A DNA stretch of 64,000 nucleotides, from positions 36,600 through 100,599 of the forward strand of contig JAJFFN010000024.1 of assembly GCA_021776635.1 (NCBI GenBank), written 5' to 3'. Made by a program: the position numbers and the translations under genes. Below, piece by piece: positions 26,772-35,408 of this stretch. Numbering within the stretch: position 1 is the first letter of the stretch; every line of letters begins with the position of its first letter. The DNA comes from Robiginitomaculum sp. (lineage in GTDB: Bacteria; Pseudomonadota; Alphaproteobacteria; Caulobacterales; Maricaulaceae). The notes below the pieces were generated by a model. The model searched no databases, had not been told where the DNA came from, and saw only the letters and a list, made by a program, of their open reading frames with translations.

Positions 26772-27790
26772 GATAGCTCACCAGTGTCTTCAACATTCCA
26801 TTCATCAATTTCTCTGGGCATATAAAAATATGCCAACCATAAACCAAGAGTGGAAAACCCAACAATGTACCTGATAAAATCATTGGTAATTAATTGACGC
26901 CCATAACCTTCGAGAAGGCCCGCCAAGAATAACATTATTACAACACCACCGAGAACAATCGCAGCTTCAGAGCCAGCTGAACTGGCGGCTTCCATTCGAC
27001 TTTTTTTACCGGGAAATGCAAGGCTCCAACCTATATTCATGCCTGCGGCTCCGGCTAAAATGATAGCAAATATTTCTGTAGCACCGTGAATAATCAACCA
27101 GCCACCAACTTCAAACCCTAAACCCTTGTCTACAAATAAAGCCACAAATGCACCAAGCGTACAGCCATTATATAAAATTAGCACGACGGACGGTATTGCA
27201 AATGCAAAGCCTAATGCAAAAGCAAGAATTGCAATGCGGGCATTGTGGGAAAATAAGAAGCTAGCAAAGGCGGTCAATCCGCTTTCATCCCCGCTATGAT
27301 ATAGTGTCTCGCGCAGTTCTATTGTTGTGCTTGCTGGTGTTCTCGTGTCCATCAAACTTTCAGGAATGAAGGAAAAATACCAATCCATATTGGTGCGGAC
27401 CAAGACATAGGCGAGTAAAGCACCAAGAAACATGATCAGTGCCGAGGCAATCGTTTCTTTTGTTAAATTTTGCACTGCCCGTGGCCACCCAACTTGAAAA
27501 AAATGTTTTATCCTAGACGTCATACGCATTTGATTGCCATAAATTGCAAAATAAGAGCGTGTACTAAGGCTTTCCAGATAAGATATAACGTCTTGGTCGA
27601 GCGAAGTGGCGCGGGCAACACTTAGCGATGATAATGTCGCACGGTAAAGGGCTGGCAGAGCAATCATTTCTGCGTCCGTAAGTGAACGAATAGAGCGGTT
27701 TTCAAGACGCTTTAATAATACTTCCAATTGTTTCCAATCATCTTCACGGTCAAGACGAAATTTATGGCTTTTAAGAGAAATGCCGGTCAT
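26768..27790 (-). CDS. Stage II sporulation protein M (SpoIIM) family membrane protein
   Basis: A 340-residue protein of the SpoIIM superfamily, which is widespread in non-sporulating bacteria. A helical cytoplasmic N-terminus (about 1-105) is followed by five or six transmembrane helices, with NARIAILAFALGFAFAIPSV and HGATEIFAIILAGAAGMNIG as the conserved parts. It overlaps DUF58 and RDD genes by four bases on each side, so all are translated together. Here it is unlikely to have anything to do with sporulation. Confidence 0.88.
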   Translation of the reverse strand: MTGISLKSHKFRLDREDDWKQLEVLLKRLENRSIRSLTDAEMIALPALYRATLSSLSVARATSLDQDVISYLESLSTRSYFAIYGNQMRMTSRIKHFFQVGWPRAVQNLTKETIASALIMFLGALLAYVLVRTNMDWYFSFIPESLMDTRTPASTTIELRETLYHSGDESGLTAFASFLFSHNARIAILAFALGFAFAIPSVVLILYNGCTLGAFVALFVDKGLGFEVGGWLIIHGATEIFAIILAGAAGMNIGWSLAFPGKKSRMEAASSAGSEAAIVLGGVVIMLFLAGLLEGYGRQLITNDFIRYIVGFSTLGLWLAYFYMPREIDEWNVEDTGELS

Positions 27791-29100
27791 ATCATTTCTC
27801 GCCGTTTAAGTTCCAAAAAACGATTGAGTACAGCTGTGCTCATATGTTCGATATCCGTTCGTACAATTTGTACGCCCATGCGTTCGAGCCTCGCCAACAC
27901 AATATCACGTTCCTTGTTCATAGATGCTGCAATGACGGCTTTGGTAACGTCCCTAGGTGTTTTTGGCTCCGCCTCAATCAAGTTTTTCATCTCTATGTCC
28001 TTAAAGGTGACAAATAGGACGATATGAGATTTTATCAGGCGGTTTACATTTTCAATCATTAATTCTGCATTTGTAGTGTCGACAAATTCTGTGAATACAA
28101 TAATCAGCGACCGCCTGCGCAGAGATTTGGATAAAGAGGATAGACTTAATGTAAAGTTGGTCTCGTTGCTGGAGTATTCAAGTTGTGCGGTTAGGTTTTG
28201 CAAATGAGGAAAGCCATTGGTTCCTGATATAGGTTTAGTGAAGAGATAGGGTTGTTTATCAAAACCAAAATAGCCTACGCGATCTCCGTATTTTAAAGAT
28301 ATATAAGAAACCAACAAAGATGCATTGATAGCCCAATCTAATTTCGCAATACCTTTTACAGGTTCACACATCAGATAGCCGGTATCGACTGCAAAAATGA
28401 TATTGTGATTGCGTTCTGTGCGAAATTCCTTGGCGTGTAGTTTGCGGTGTCTGGCTGAGTGCTTCCAATCTATTGCACGTTTGTCCATGCCAGGCATATA
28501 TTCTCTTAGACTGTCAAACTCAGTGCCTTGGCCACGTTCTATCTGCATTTTTTGACCATGGACTGCTGAGCGCGAAAATATTTCTATGGCTTTGTCCTTT
28601 ACCAGACGTGTGTCAGGAATAATAGCGACTGTCTTACCGAGTGGTTGTTTGATTTGTCGCCACATTAGACCAAGCGGACCCGTCCAACGCGTCCATATGT
28701 TTTTTACATCCCCTTCACCACGCCGAAGAGCTGTAATACGGAAACACCCTAACAACTGGTTGTGCTCAAAATCTGGGTGCCAGACATCTGGTGAAACATG
28801 TAACCTGTCTCCAAGTGTCAACTTCATCTCAGGAGAATTTGGCTTGCGACTTCCTTTGATTTTGTAGATAAAATTAACATCTATTTTTGAACCCACATAT
28901 AGTGAAACTGGGATTTCTGTATCTAGCTCAAATTGTGTTGGCGCAGGGGCCAGCATTGTATCATATAAAATCAACCCAAATACCAACGCAATCCATGCAG
29001 CTCCAACGGCCCATAAATTTGGATTGAGAACGGCTAGTACCAATGTCACAGGCAATCCTAATCCCATCAATAAAACCGCGCGTTGGGTTGGGTAAAACAT
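27787..29100 (-). CDS. DUF58 domain protein (MoxR-associated)
   Basis: A 437-residue protein with two N-terminal transmembrane helices (about 8-50) and a DUF58/von Willebrand-like domain. The DUF58 signature (RGQGTEFDSLREYMPGMD, then RAIDWKHSARHRKLHAKEF) is at about 190-235, and IIFAVDTGYLM occupies the position of the metal-binding motif in degenerate form. Such proteins are typical partners of MoxR AAA+ chaperones. It lies 17 bases after the MoxR gene. Confidence 0.92.
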   Translation of the reverse strand: MFYPTQRAVLLMGLGLPVTLVLAVLNPNLWAVGAAWIALVFGLILYDTMLAPAPTQFELDTEIPVSLYVGSKIDVNFIYKIKGSRKPNSPEMKLTLGDRLHVSPDVWHPDFEHNQLLGCFRITALRRGEGDVKNIWTRWTGPLGLMWRQIKQPLGKTVAIIPDTRLVKDKAIEIFSRSAVHGQKMQIERGQGTEFDSLREYMPGMDKRAIDWKHSARHRKLHAKEFRTERNHNIIFAVDTGYLMCEPVKGIAKLDWAINASLLVSYISLKYGDRVGYFGFDKQPYLFTKPISGTNGFPHLQNLTAQLEYSSNETNFTLSLSSLSKSLRRRSLIIVFTEFVDTTNAELMIENVNRLIKSHIVLFVTFKDIEMKNLIEAEPKTPRDVTKAVIAASMNKERDIVLARLERMGVQIVRTDIEHMSTAVLNRFLELKRREMI

Positions 29101-29117
29101 TTAAGCCTTGTCTCCTC

Positions 29118-30074
29118 TTATCGTGGAGCTTCTGTTTGCTCGATAATATCTCGAATGAGTTCGTCAGCACTGCGGCCTTCAATCTCGGCCACTGGGGAAA
29201 GGATGACACGGTGTCTAAGGGCAGGTAGGGCAATTGATTTAACATCATCTGGGATGACAAAATCACGACCTTCAAGCGCGGCACAAGCTCTGGCCGCTGC
29301 GGCGAGCATTGCGGCAGCACGCGGGCTTGCACCAGTTTCAAATAACGGGTTTTCCCGTGTTGCACGTATGAGGTCAACGACATACAAGATGACATCCTCG
29401 GTGAGGCGCACTTGTCTCGTGCAGTTTACGGCTTCGTTTAGATGCTTAGCAGTGACGACAGAAGTTATACCCATGTCTTTTGATGAAGGGGAACCTGTTT
29501 TCGCACCGTGGCGTGTGACGATGGCAATTTCTTCATCACGGTTTGGATAATCGAGATTGTGCTTAAACAAAAACCGATCAAGCTGAGCTTCGGGTAAGGG
29601 GTAGGTGCCTTGCTGTTCAATTGGGTTTTGTGTGGCAATAACCATAAACCGCTCACCGAGTGAAAAACCTTTGCCGTCAATTGTTATTTGTCGTTCTTGC
29701 ATGGCTTCTAATAGAGCCGCTTGTGTTTTAGGCGGTGTCCGATTTATTTCATCGGCTAATAACAAATCACAGAAAATTGGCCCTTTTATCAGCGAAAATT
29801 CATTGGTCTGGAAATTAAACAGATTGGTTCCCAATAAATCTCCTGGCATAAGGTCTGGTGTAAATTGTATACGGCCAAACTTAAGTTTGGTTGCATCTGC
29901 AAAGCACTGCGCTAGAAAAGTTTTAGCGGTTCCAGGTGGACCTTCTAATAATATGTGTCCACCAGCGAACAGAGAAATTAACATCAGATCTATTGTATCA
30001 TGTTGCCCAATGATGGCCTTAGCGACTTGCTTGCGAATAAGTACGGCTAAACTTTGTACGTCAGTTACGTTCAT
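29118..30074 (-). CDS. MoxR-family AAA+ ATPase
   Basis: A 318-residue AAA+ ATPase of the MoxR type, thought to act as a chaperone that matures or remodels protein complexes. Walker A (EGPPGTAKT), Walker B (LLADEINR), and the sensor/arginine-finger region (PLPEAQLDRF) are clear. The start is placed at the ATG complementing 30072-30074 (MNVTDVQSLA) because a GAGGAGA ribosome binding site lies just upstream; it overlaps the DUF4350 gene end by 14 bases. It is the central member of the cluster 25854-32090. Confidence 0.94.
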   Translation of the reverse strand: MNVTDVQSLAVLIRKQVAKAIIGQHDTIDLMLISLFAGGHILLEGPPGTAKTFLAQCFADATKLKFGRIQFTPDLMPGDLLGTNLFNFQTNEFSLIKGPIFCDLLLADEINRTPPKTQAALLEAMQERQITIDGKGFSLGERFMVIATQNPIEQQGTYPLPEAQLDRFLFKHNLDYPNRDEEIAIVTRHGAKTGSPSSKDMGITSVVTAKHLNEAVNCTRQVRLTEDVILYVVDLIRATRENPLFETGASPRAAAMLAAAARACAALEGRDFVIPDDVKSIALPALRHRVILSPVAEIEGRSADELIRDIIEQTEAPR

Positions 30075-31347
30075 GGGTGATATCTCCTCGCCATTTATAT
30101 AATTTTTGGGCATTTTTCATTAATTCTGTTGCGTTTTTTGGAGCAAATTTCTCTGCCTCCAACTTGCTCCAATTTTCATCTGCACCGGTGTGTTTACTAT
30201 AGGTGTCTAACCGTTGTATTTTGTCTGCCTCTGTTAAGCTTGACACTATGTGCAATTTGTCCATCGCTATTTTTTTTGTTAATTCAGCATATTCGGCTGC
30301 CATTTTATATTCCCGTCCTGCTAAATTGATAAACCCTGCCGCGCTTAGGAGTAAACTCAATTTTCCCATGGCAATATTACGCTCTGAACGCATAGGATCT
30401 CCAAACCGCGACAAAGCCTGCCACGCTATGAGTAACCCCATTGCTAGCAGGCACAAAGTTGCTGCCAAAAAAGGTGGCGTCAGCGCTAACTTAATCAAGT
30501 TTTGCGAGCGCACAAAACCGTGCAAGGAAATATCAAATACATAGCCATTTGCATTAGTTCGCTTTTCAATCAACTGCAGAATACCATAAGCAAATTCGGC
30601 GCGGTCAGGGTTCGCCACCCCAAATGTATTTAGGAAGTCTGGGTCAGAAAGAATGTAAATTTCTTTGTCTTCGACTTGGGATACTATTGCACCTCTATGA
30701 CTAGTAATTATTGGTATAAGACTATCACCAGTCATTGTTTGTATTTGTTCAAAATTATAAAAACTTAATTCTGAATTGATACCATTGTCAGGGTTTGAGT
30801 AGATGTATATTTTTTCATTATTTGAGCGGCTTCTTTTAAATTGGATGTCTTTGACAACCGGCATGAGTAAAGAAGACAATTGTTCTAATTTTAGTAAATC
30901 CGGATTTGGCACATTAAGACGTTGCACCCAACCTTTTTGCTTTGGATGTTTGCGCGTTCGCCACTTTGGCATGATAATTAGCGTTGGTGTATCAATCACC
31001 ATCTCTTCCAAATTAGTCGAAAACCACCCTTTTGTAAGCGAGACAATCCGAACCTGAGATATTGCAGCATCTCGTAAAACATAAGAGCGTGATAAATCGA
31101 CTGTATTCCCATTTTGCTTTAAAAGGTGTAATAAACCACCATAACCTGTTGCAGATTTTGACAAAGCATGAGCACCCCCATTATTACCGTTTTTTAAATC
31201 TCCTGAAAATCCACTTAGTGTGAAATAAGCTCCGAAAGAAAAGACACCTAAAACTATTAACAAGAGGATTGAGCGTGGGTTAAAAACAGCATGTGCCGGC
31301 TTGCTTTGCTTGCGGCCTTGCAATGTATTTTGGACAGTATTTTTCAC
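30061..31347 (-). CDS. DUF4350 domain protein
   Basis: A 428-residue membrane protein. A cytoplasmic tail of about 25 residues leads to a transmembrane helix (about 28-47). The extracytoplasmic DUF4350 domain follows (GAHALSKSATGYGGLLHLLKQ is the expected start). A second helix lies at about 275-298, followed by a cytoplasmic helical tail. DUF4350 proteins are regular neighbours of MoxR and DUF4129 genes and have no proven function. It overlaps both neighbours. Confidence 0.85.
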   Translation of the reverse strand: MKNTVQNTLQGRKQSKPAHAVFNPRSILLLIVLGVFSFGAYFTLSGFSGDLKNGNNGGAHALSKSATGYGGLLHLLKQNGNTVDLSRSYVLRDAAISQVRIVSLTKGWFSTNLEEMVIDTPTLIIMPKWRTRKHPKQKGWVQRLNVPNPDLLKLEQLSSLLMPVVKDIQFKRSRSNNEKIYIYSNPDNGINSELSFYNFEQIQTMTGDSLIPIITSHRGAIVSQVEDKEIYILSDPDFLNTFGVANPDRAEFAYGILQLIEKRTNANGYVFDISLHGFVRSQNLIKLALTPPFLAATLCLLAMGLLIAWQALSRFGDPMRSERNIAMGKLSLLLSAAGFINLAGREYKMAAEYAELTKKIAMDKLHIVSSLTEADKIQRLDTYSKHTGADENWSKLEAEKFAPKNATELMKNAQKLYKWRGDITHERN

Positions 31348-32090
31348 CTCACAGTCCTTGTAAACCGTGAAGGTTTTGAATGTGCTAGGTTCTCAAATGC
31401 GAAAGCTTTATAGGCTGATTTGGAAAGCTGATAATCTTCCACATTTAAATGCCCACCGCCAAAAAAGCTTTTCTCGACTAATTTGCCGATTTGCGAAAAT
31501 ACAGCACGGGCTTTGGGGGTTAGGATCGATAGGTGGGCGATTTCTCTACTGGTCAATGAACGTTTAATGTGGTGCGGACGCTTATCTTCAATATCTTGGA
31601 TGCTTCGAAACAATAATATGTGGACGGCTTCGGCGAATTTACCTTGGGCTGCCAAAGCGTCAGCATCATCGAGTAAAATCCGTGCCGTTTCTGCATCCGG
31701 TTGGTAAGTGGGTACATCTGGTAATTCTTCTGCCTTTTCATTTTTTACTGCGCTACGCTTAGTGACAACTATGGTATTGATAATAAGGAAAAGAATATAA
31801 AGTACGGCGAGGGCTAAGATACCGTAAAAAATTATTTGTAGTGTTGGCCCTAAGAAACCAAAATCAAAAAACGGAACTTTTGTTTTTTCAGGTTTTGGCT
31901 CCAGTTTTGCTTTATCTTGAGGAAGATCGGTTTGGTAACCAGGCGGCATTTCAAACGTGAATTTTGTAGAGGTTATTTCAGTAGATTTATATGGATCGCT
32001 TGTTTTATTATTCTGGGCAGAAACAGGCAATGAAATTATTATTGCAATATTTAAAAGTAGCAAAATAAACAATTGTTTTACACCAAACAT
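31344..32090 (-). CDS. DUF4129 domain protein
   Basis: A 248-residue protein starting with a signal peptide (cleavage probably after PVSAQ, about residue 26), a short periplasmic part, one transmembrane helix (about 82-108) and a cytoplasmic DUF4129 domain (QGKFAEAVHILLFRSIQDI, then RSLTSREIAHL). It is the first gene of the MoxR cluster and overlaps DUF4350 by four bases. The promoter of the operon should lie in 32091-32141. Confidence 0.85.
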   Translation of the reverse strand: MFGVKQLFILLLLNIAIIISLPVSAQNNKTSDPYKSTEITSTKFTFEMPPGYQTDLPQDKAKLEPKPEKTKVPFFDFGFLGPTLQIIFYGILALAVLYILFLIINTIVVTKRSAVKNEKAEELPDVPTYQPDAETARILLDDADALAAQGKFAEAVHILLFRSIQDIEDKRPHHIKRSLTSREIAHLSILTPKARAVFSQIGKLVEKSFFGGGHLNVEDYQLSKSAYKAFAFENLAHSKPSRFTRTVR

Positions 32091-32141
32091 ATTACTTACT
32101 GTAAGTGTAAGTCACTGCAATGCAATGCCAAAATTATGACT

Positions 32142-32705
32142 TTATATGGTTGATTTTATGATGTCGTAGACTTCGGGTATATTGTCGCGAATTTCTTCTT
32201 TTGTGAGCCCTTCAATTGAATAGGGAAAGTTGAGCCATTTTTCTGTAGTGTATAAATAGTATTCAGGCACACGATCCGTTAAATTTGCCTCAGGTTTATA
32301 ATAAGGTACTGCGACGCGGATGTCATGGGGAGCATTTTTACGTGCACGATTATTTAACTGATCGATGACAGCCTTTATTGTATTTCCGGTATCAAAAACA
32401 TCATCGACAATTAAGACGGAGTCTTTGTGCCCAAGATTTTTAAGTAAATATGACATACCGTAAATATCGACAGTGTTGCGCCGTTCAGCAATGCCGTGAT
32501 AAGAAGAAGTACGTATTGCGATGTTATCGGAATTGCAATTACCATAATAATCAAGAAATTCTTGTACGGCGATTCCTATGGGTGTGCCGCCGCGCCACAA
32601 GGCGATAATGAATTTTGGCCTAAACCCACTTTCTAAAATCTTAGCGCCAAGACGAAAACTATCATTCAGTAACTCTTGAGAATCTAGATATACTTTTTCA
32701 ACCAT
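32142..32705 (-). CDS. Type I phosphoribosyltransferase, paralogue 1
   Basis: A 187-residue PRTase-fold protein, probably cytoplasmic. The PRPP-binding motif SVLIVDDVFDTGNTIKAV and the pyrophosphate loop region ALWRGGTPIGIAVQ are intact. Relatives are hypoxanthine or xanthine/guanine phosphoribosyltransferases, but the base specificity is not readable from sequence. A divergent paralogue starts 110 bases away; both share FRPxxIxxxWRGGTPxGI and a C-terminal YKPExN/YKPNxN segment, so they come from a duplication. Confidence 0.85.
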   Translation of the reverse strand: MVEKVYLDSQELLNDSFRLGAKILESGFRPKFIIALWRGGTPIGIAVQEFLDYYGNCNSDNIAIRTSSYHGIAERRNTVDIYGMSYLLKNLGHKDSVLIVDDVFDTGNTIKAVIDQLNNRARKNAPHDIRVAVPYYKPEANLTDRVPEYYLYTTEKWLNFPYSIEGLTKEEIRDNIPEVYDIIKSTI

Positions 32706-32815
32706 GGTCTGTGCCGTTTTTATAAGTGTAACAGTTTCATAAAACAGTTTTTTTTGTGCATCAAGGCTTTACATTAACGGCAGGGAAAATGTATGTCTTC
32801 TAAGAGTGAGGGAAT

Positions 32816-33394
32816 ATGGAAAAACGATTTATAAGCTCGCAGGAGCTGCTTGAAGATAGTTTTCGCTTAGCTGTAAAGATATATGAAAGCGGATTTAGGC
32901 CTGATTATATTGTCGGTATTTGGCGCGGTGGCACTCCAGTCGGCATAGTTGTACATGATTTTCTTGCTTATGTTGGCGTGAAAGTAAATCATATATCTGT
33001 ACGAACATCGTATAAAGGTTTAGAATTTTACAACACAAACGGTCCCAAACAGCAAACACGTGTGCATAATACTCGATTCCTAGTCGATCGGGTGAATGCC
33101 GGTGATTCATTACTCATTGTTGATGATGTTTATTCTTCTGGCCGTAGTGTTGATGCCGTAATTAAACGGTTAAAACGCAAACTAAGGCGCAATATGGCGC
33201 GTGATGTGCGTGTTGCCGTTCCTTGGTATAAACCCAACCACAATCGTACCGGACGTATACCTGAATATGCTCTTCATGAAAGCGAAGATTGGTTGGTTAT
33301 GCCGCATGAGTTAAATGGTCTTAAGCCTGAAGAAATCAAAAAATATCGCCCCGAAGTTCATAAATTGGCTATGAAGGCTTTGGCTGCTAAATAG
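32816..33394 (+). CDS. Type I phosphoribosyltransferase, paralogue 2
   Basis: A 192-residue paralogue of the divergent gene 32142-32705. The PRPP motif is SLLIVDDVYSSGRSVDAV and the N-terminal WRGGTPVGIVVHDF is conserved. Between them it differs strongly (JTS-type insert around FYNTNGPKQQTRVHN), which points to a different base or partner. It is convergent with a nucleoside transporter gene 26 bases away, so a joint role in purine or pyrimidine salvage is plausible. Confidence 0.85.
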   Translation: MEKRFISSQELLEDSFRLAVKIYESGFRPDYIVGIWRGGTPVGIVVHDFLAYVGVKVNHISVRTSYKGLEFYNTNGPKQQTRVHNTRFLVDRVNAGDSLLIVDDVYSSGRSVDAVIKRLKRKLRRNMARDVRVAVPWYKPNHNRTGRIPEYALHESEDWLVMPHELNGLKPEEIKKYRPEVHKLAMKALAAK

Positions 33395-33420
33395 GCTTTA
33401 TTAACTATTACTAACGCTCT

Positions 33421-34719
33421 TTAGCCAAGCGGGCTCATGCCCATCAATCCTGCAATAGAGAGTGCAATCCCGACGAGGGCTGCACTTGTAAAATTGGACA
33501 ATGAGCCTGCGAGTAGGGACTTCATACCCAGTTTGGATATTTCTTGCTTGCGCTCAGGTAATACCGCGCCCAAGCCGGCCATCAAAATACCGACACCCAC
33601 GAAGTTGGCAAAACCACAAAGTGCGACAGTAATTGCGACTTGGCCTTTTAGGGAAAACTCATCTATATGTTGAGTGAAGTTCAAATAGGCCAGAAACTCA
33701 TTCGCAACTAATTTTTGTCCAAGGAAGGGGCCGGCGCTCATGACTTCGCTTGCGGGAACGCCTATAAGCCAAGCGATAGGTGAGAATATATACCCAAAGA
33801 CGATTTCCAATGAAAATTCGGGATGCCCAAACCATTTACCGATGCCACCGAATATACCGTTGACCAATGCAATCATGGCGATAAATGCGATAATAACAGC
33901 AATGACATTTAGCATAATTGTTAGACCCGTTAGGGCACCTGTTGTTGCAGCTTCAATCAAATTCGTTGCTTGGTTGGGGTCGTCCTCAGTCTTTGTGTCT
34001 TTGAAATTGGCAATGTCAAATGGTTCTTCTGTTTCAGGTATCAATAATTTACCCATCAAAAGCCCGCCAGGTGCCGCCATGAATGACGCTATTATCAAAA
34101 GTTTACCGTCCACTCCTAATGACATATAAACGACCAGAACTGTGCCGGCGATAGAAGCCATTCCGCAGGACATCACTGTGAATAGCTGTGAGCGGGTCAT
34201 ATTTTTCAAGTACGGTAGAATAGCCAAAGGAGCTTCGACCATGCCGACAAAGATACTGGCGGCAGAAACTGTTGATTCTAGTCTTGAAGCACCGGTTACA
34301 AACCTGATAACCCCGCCGAGGGTCTTAATCACTACATCCATAATACGAAGGTGAAACAATACGGCGAATAAAGTCGCGAGGAAAACTATTATCGGGAAGA
34401 CTTGGAAAGCGAGTATCGTGCCGACGCCTTGTTTGCCTGCTACAGGTGCTAATACACCTTCCATTGTAACCCAATTGGACAATTCGCCAAAAACGAAATA
34501 CATGCCTACATTTGCGAATTCGATAACATGCGTGATAGAAACGGTAACTTTATTGAGGAGTGCTGTACCAAACGGAATAGCTAATGCCAGCAATGCTATG
34601 GCAAATTGCAAACCGAGGGTTCGCCCTGCGTTTTTGTAGTTGATTTTGTCTCTAGCTTCTGAAAGCCAAACGGCAATTCCACAAAAAACGATAACCCCTA
34701 AGATGTTTGCTATTGGCAT
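33421..34719 (-). CDS. NupC-type concentrative nucleoside transporter
   Basis: A 432-residue inner-membrane carrier of the CNT family, importing nucleosides with H+ or Na+. The N-terminal gate helices, the ASRLESTVSAASIFVGMVEA segment and the C-terminal CGFANFVGVGILMAGLGA segment are characteristic. The ATG complementing 34717-34719 (MPIANILGV) follows a GGGGAA ribosome binding site; the longer frame to 34752 is less likely. It stands next to two phosphoribosyltransferases, which fits nucleobase/nucleoside salvage. Confidence 0.92.
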   Translation of the reverse strand: MPIANILGVIVFCGIAVWLSEARDKINYKNAGRTLGLQFAIALLALAIPFGTALLNKVTVSITHVIEFANVGMYFVFGELSNWVTMEGVLAPVAGKQGVGTILAFQVFPIIVFLATLFAVLFHLRIMDVVIKTLGGVIRFVTGASRLESTVSAASIFVGMVEAPLAILPYLKNMTRSQLFTVMSCGMASIAGTVLVVYMSLGVDGKLLIIASFMAAPGGLLMGKLLIPETEEPFDIANFKDTKTEDDPNQATNLIEAATTGALTGLTIMLNVIAVIIAFIAMIALVNGIFGGIGKWFGHPEFSLEIVFGYIFSPIAWLIGVPASEVMSAGPFLGQKLVANEFLAYLNFTQHIDEFSLKGQVAITVALCGFANFVGVGILMAGLGAVLPERKQEISKLGMKSLLAGSLSNFTSAALVGIALSIAGLMGMSPLG

Positions 34720-34805
34720 AAATTCCCCATTTCGTTTAATTTTGAGAAACATAAGCGGGGCACGGTGTATTTGTAAACCAGATTAATAGAAAAGTTTCAC
34801 AAAGA

Positions 34806-34863
34806 ATAAAAGTGGGAGTTTTTTTTGCCAGCTACTCCCGGAGCCCGCCTAACCGTCTGAAGG
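34806..34863 (-). repeat. Duplicated 3' end of ssrA (distal copy)
   Basis: A 58-base direct repeat of the tmRNA 3' terminus: positions 34806-34863 match 34949-35006 at 56 of 58 bases, with two substitutions in the loop between GAGTTT and TGCCAGC. The repeat period is 143 bases. Between the copies lies a perfect 9-bp stem (GCAATCGAT/ATCGATTGC, around 34873-34893). Duplicated ssrA 3' ends are the classical footprint of islands that integrate in tmRNA genes. Confidence 0.8.
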
Positions 34864-34948
34864 CGCGTAGTGGCGGCAATCGATTTTATCGATTGCAACG
34901 AAGCGCAGGCATCGTTTCGATGGCTGGCCCTTGTATCATGTGAACTAG

Positions 34949-35006
34949 ATAAAAGTGGGAGTTTCTGTTGCCAGCTACTCCCGGAGCCCGCCTAACCGTC
35001 TGAAGG
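34949..35006 (-). repeat. Duplicated 3' end of ssrA (functional copy)
   Basis: The copy of the 58-base repeat that belongs to the intact tmRNA gene. It covers the terminal stem of the coding piece (GGGAGTAGC and AAACTCCCA arms on the minus strand) and the adjacent CGGTTAGGCGGGCTCCG segment. Its partner is at 34806-34863. Confidence 0.8.
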
Positions 35007-35276
35007 GCTAGGAGTTAAAGTCGAATTAGCTCGAACTGCTTACGCAGCCAAAGCGAACTCTTCAGTGTTGTTATCATTAGCAACTACTGTAATTGGGCAT
35101 TTATCGGTACCCATCCGGACGAAAGCTAACATTTTTACACGTCTGTCGATCCTATTTCGGCCCCATCAAAAATAGTCCCAATTGTGGAACTATTTGTGGT
35201 GGAGCCGCCGGGTACCGCCCCCGGGTCCAGCCCGCTTATTACATGCGCGTTTATCGTCATAGTCACGCAAGGTGAC
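34955..35276 (-). ncRNA. ssrA: Transfer-messenger RNA, circularly permuted two-piece type
   Basis: tmRNA rescues stalled ribosomes and tags the nascent protein. On the minus strand the gene runs in permuted order. First comes the acceptor piece, ending in GGCGGCTCCACCA near 35185-35200. A short processed spacer follows. The coding piece then begins GGGGCCGAAATAGGATCGAC near 35146-35165. The tag reading frame at 35040-35081 encodes ANDNNTEEFALAA followed by TAA. A final pseudoknot ends near 34955. The two-piece form is typical of Alphaproteobacteria. The 3' end is duplicated downstream (34806-34863). Ends are estimates to within about ten bases. Confidence 0.95.
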
Positions 35277-35282
35277 AAGGTT

Positions 35283-35311
35283 TATATAGGAGCACGTGGC
35301 CAATTTGTGAA
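35283..35311 (-). promoter_or_regulatory. Sigma-70-type promoter of ssrA
   Basis: On the minus strand TTCACA (35306-35311) and TATATA (35283-35288) are separated by exactly 17 bases, close to the consensus -35 and -10 boxes. The predicted start near 35276 is at the base of a small GTCAC/GTGAC hairpin (35262-35276) leading into the tmRNA acceptor piece. Spacing and position make this the likely ssrA promoter. Confidence 0.7.
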
Positions 35312-35408
35312 GTGTATTTAAGAAAAAAAAGCTGAGGTGTGGATTCAAGCTTTAAATCTTGTGTGTTATACTATAGGTAGTTATGAGGGGCGTTGGTAAG
35401 AGGACGGT

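Noticed and set aside
26768..27790. SpoIIM homologue as evidence of sporulation
   Set aside because: The family occurs widely in non-sporulating bacteria next to MoxR genes, and no other sporulation gene is present.
35093..35275. A 60-codon plus-strand frame
   Set aside because: It lies entirely within the ssrA gene on the other strand; the open frame is chance.
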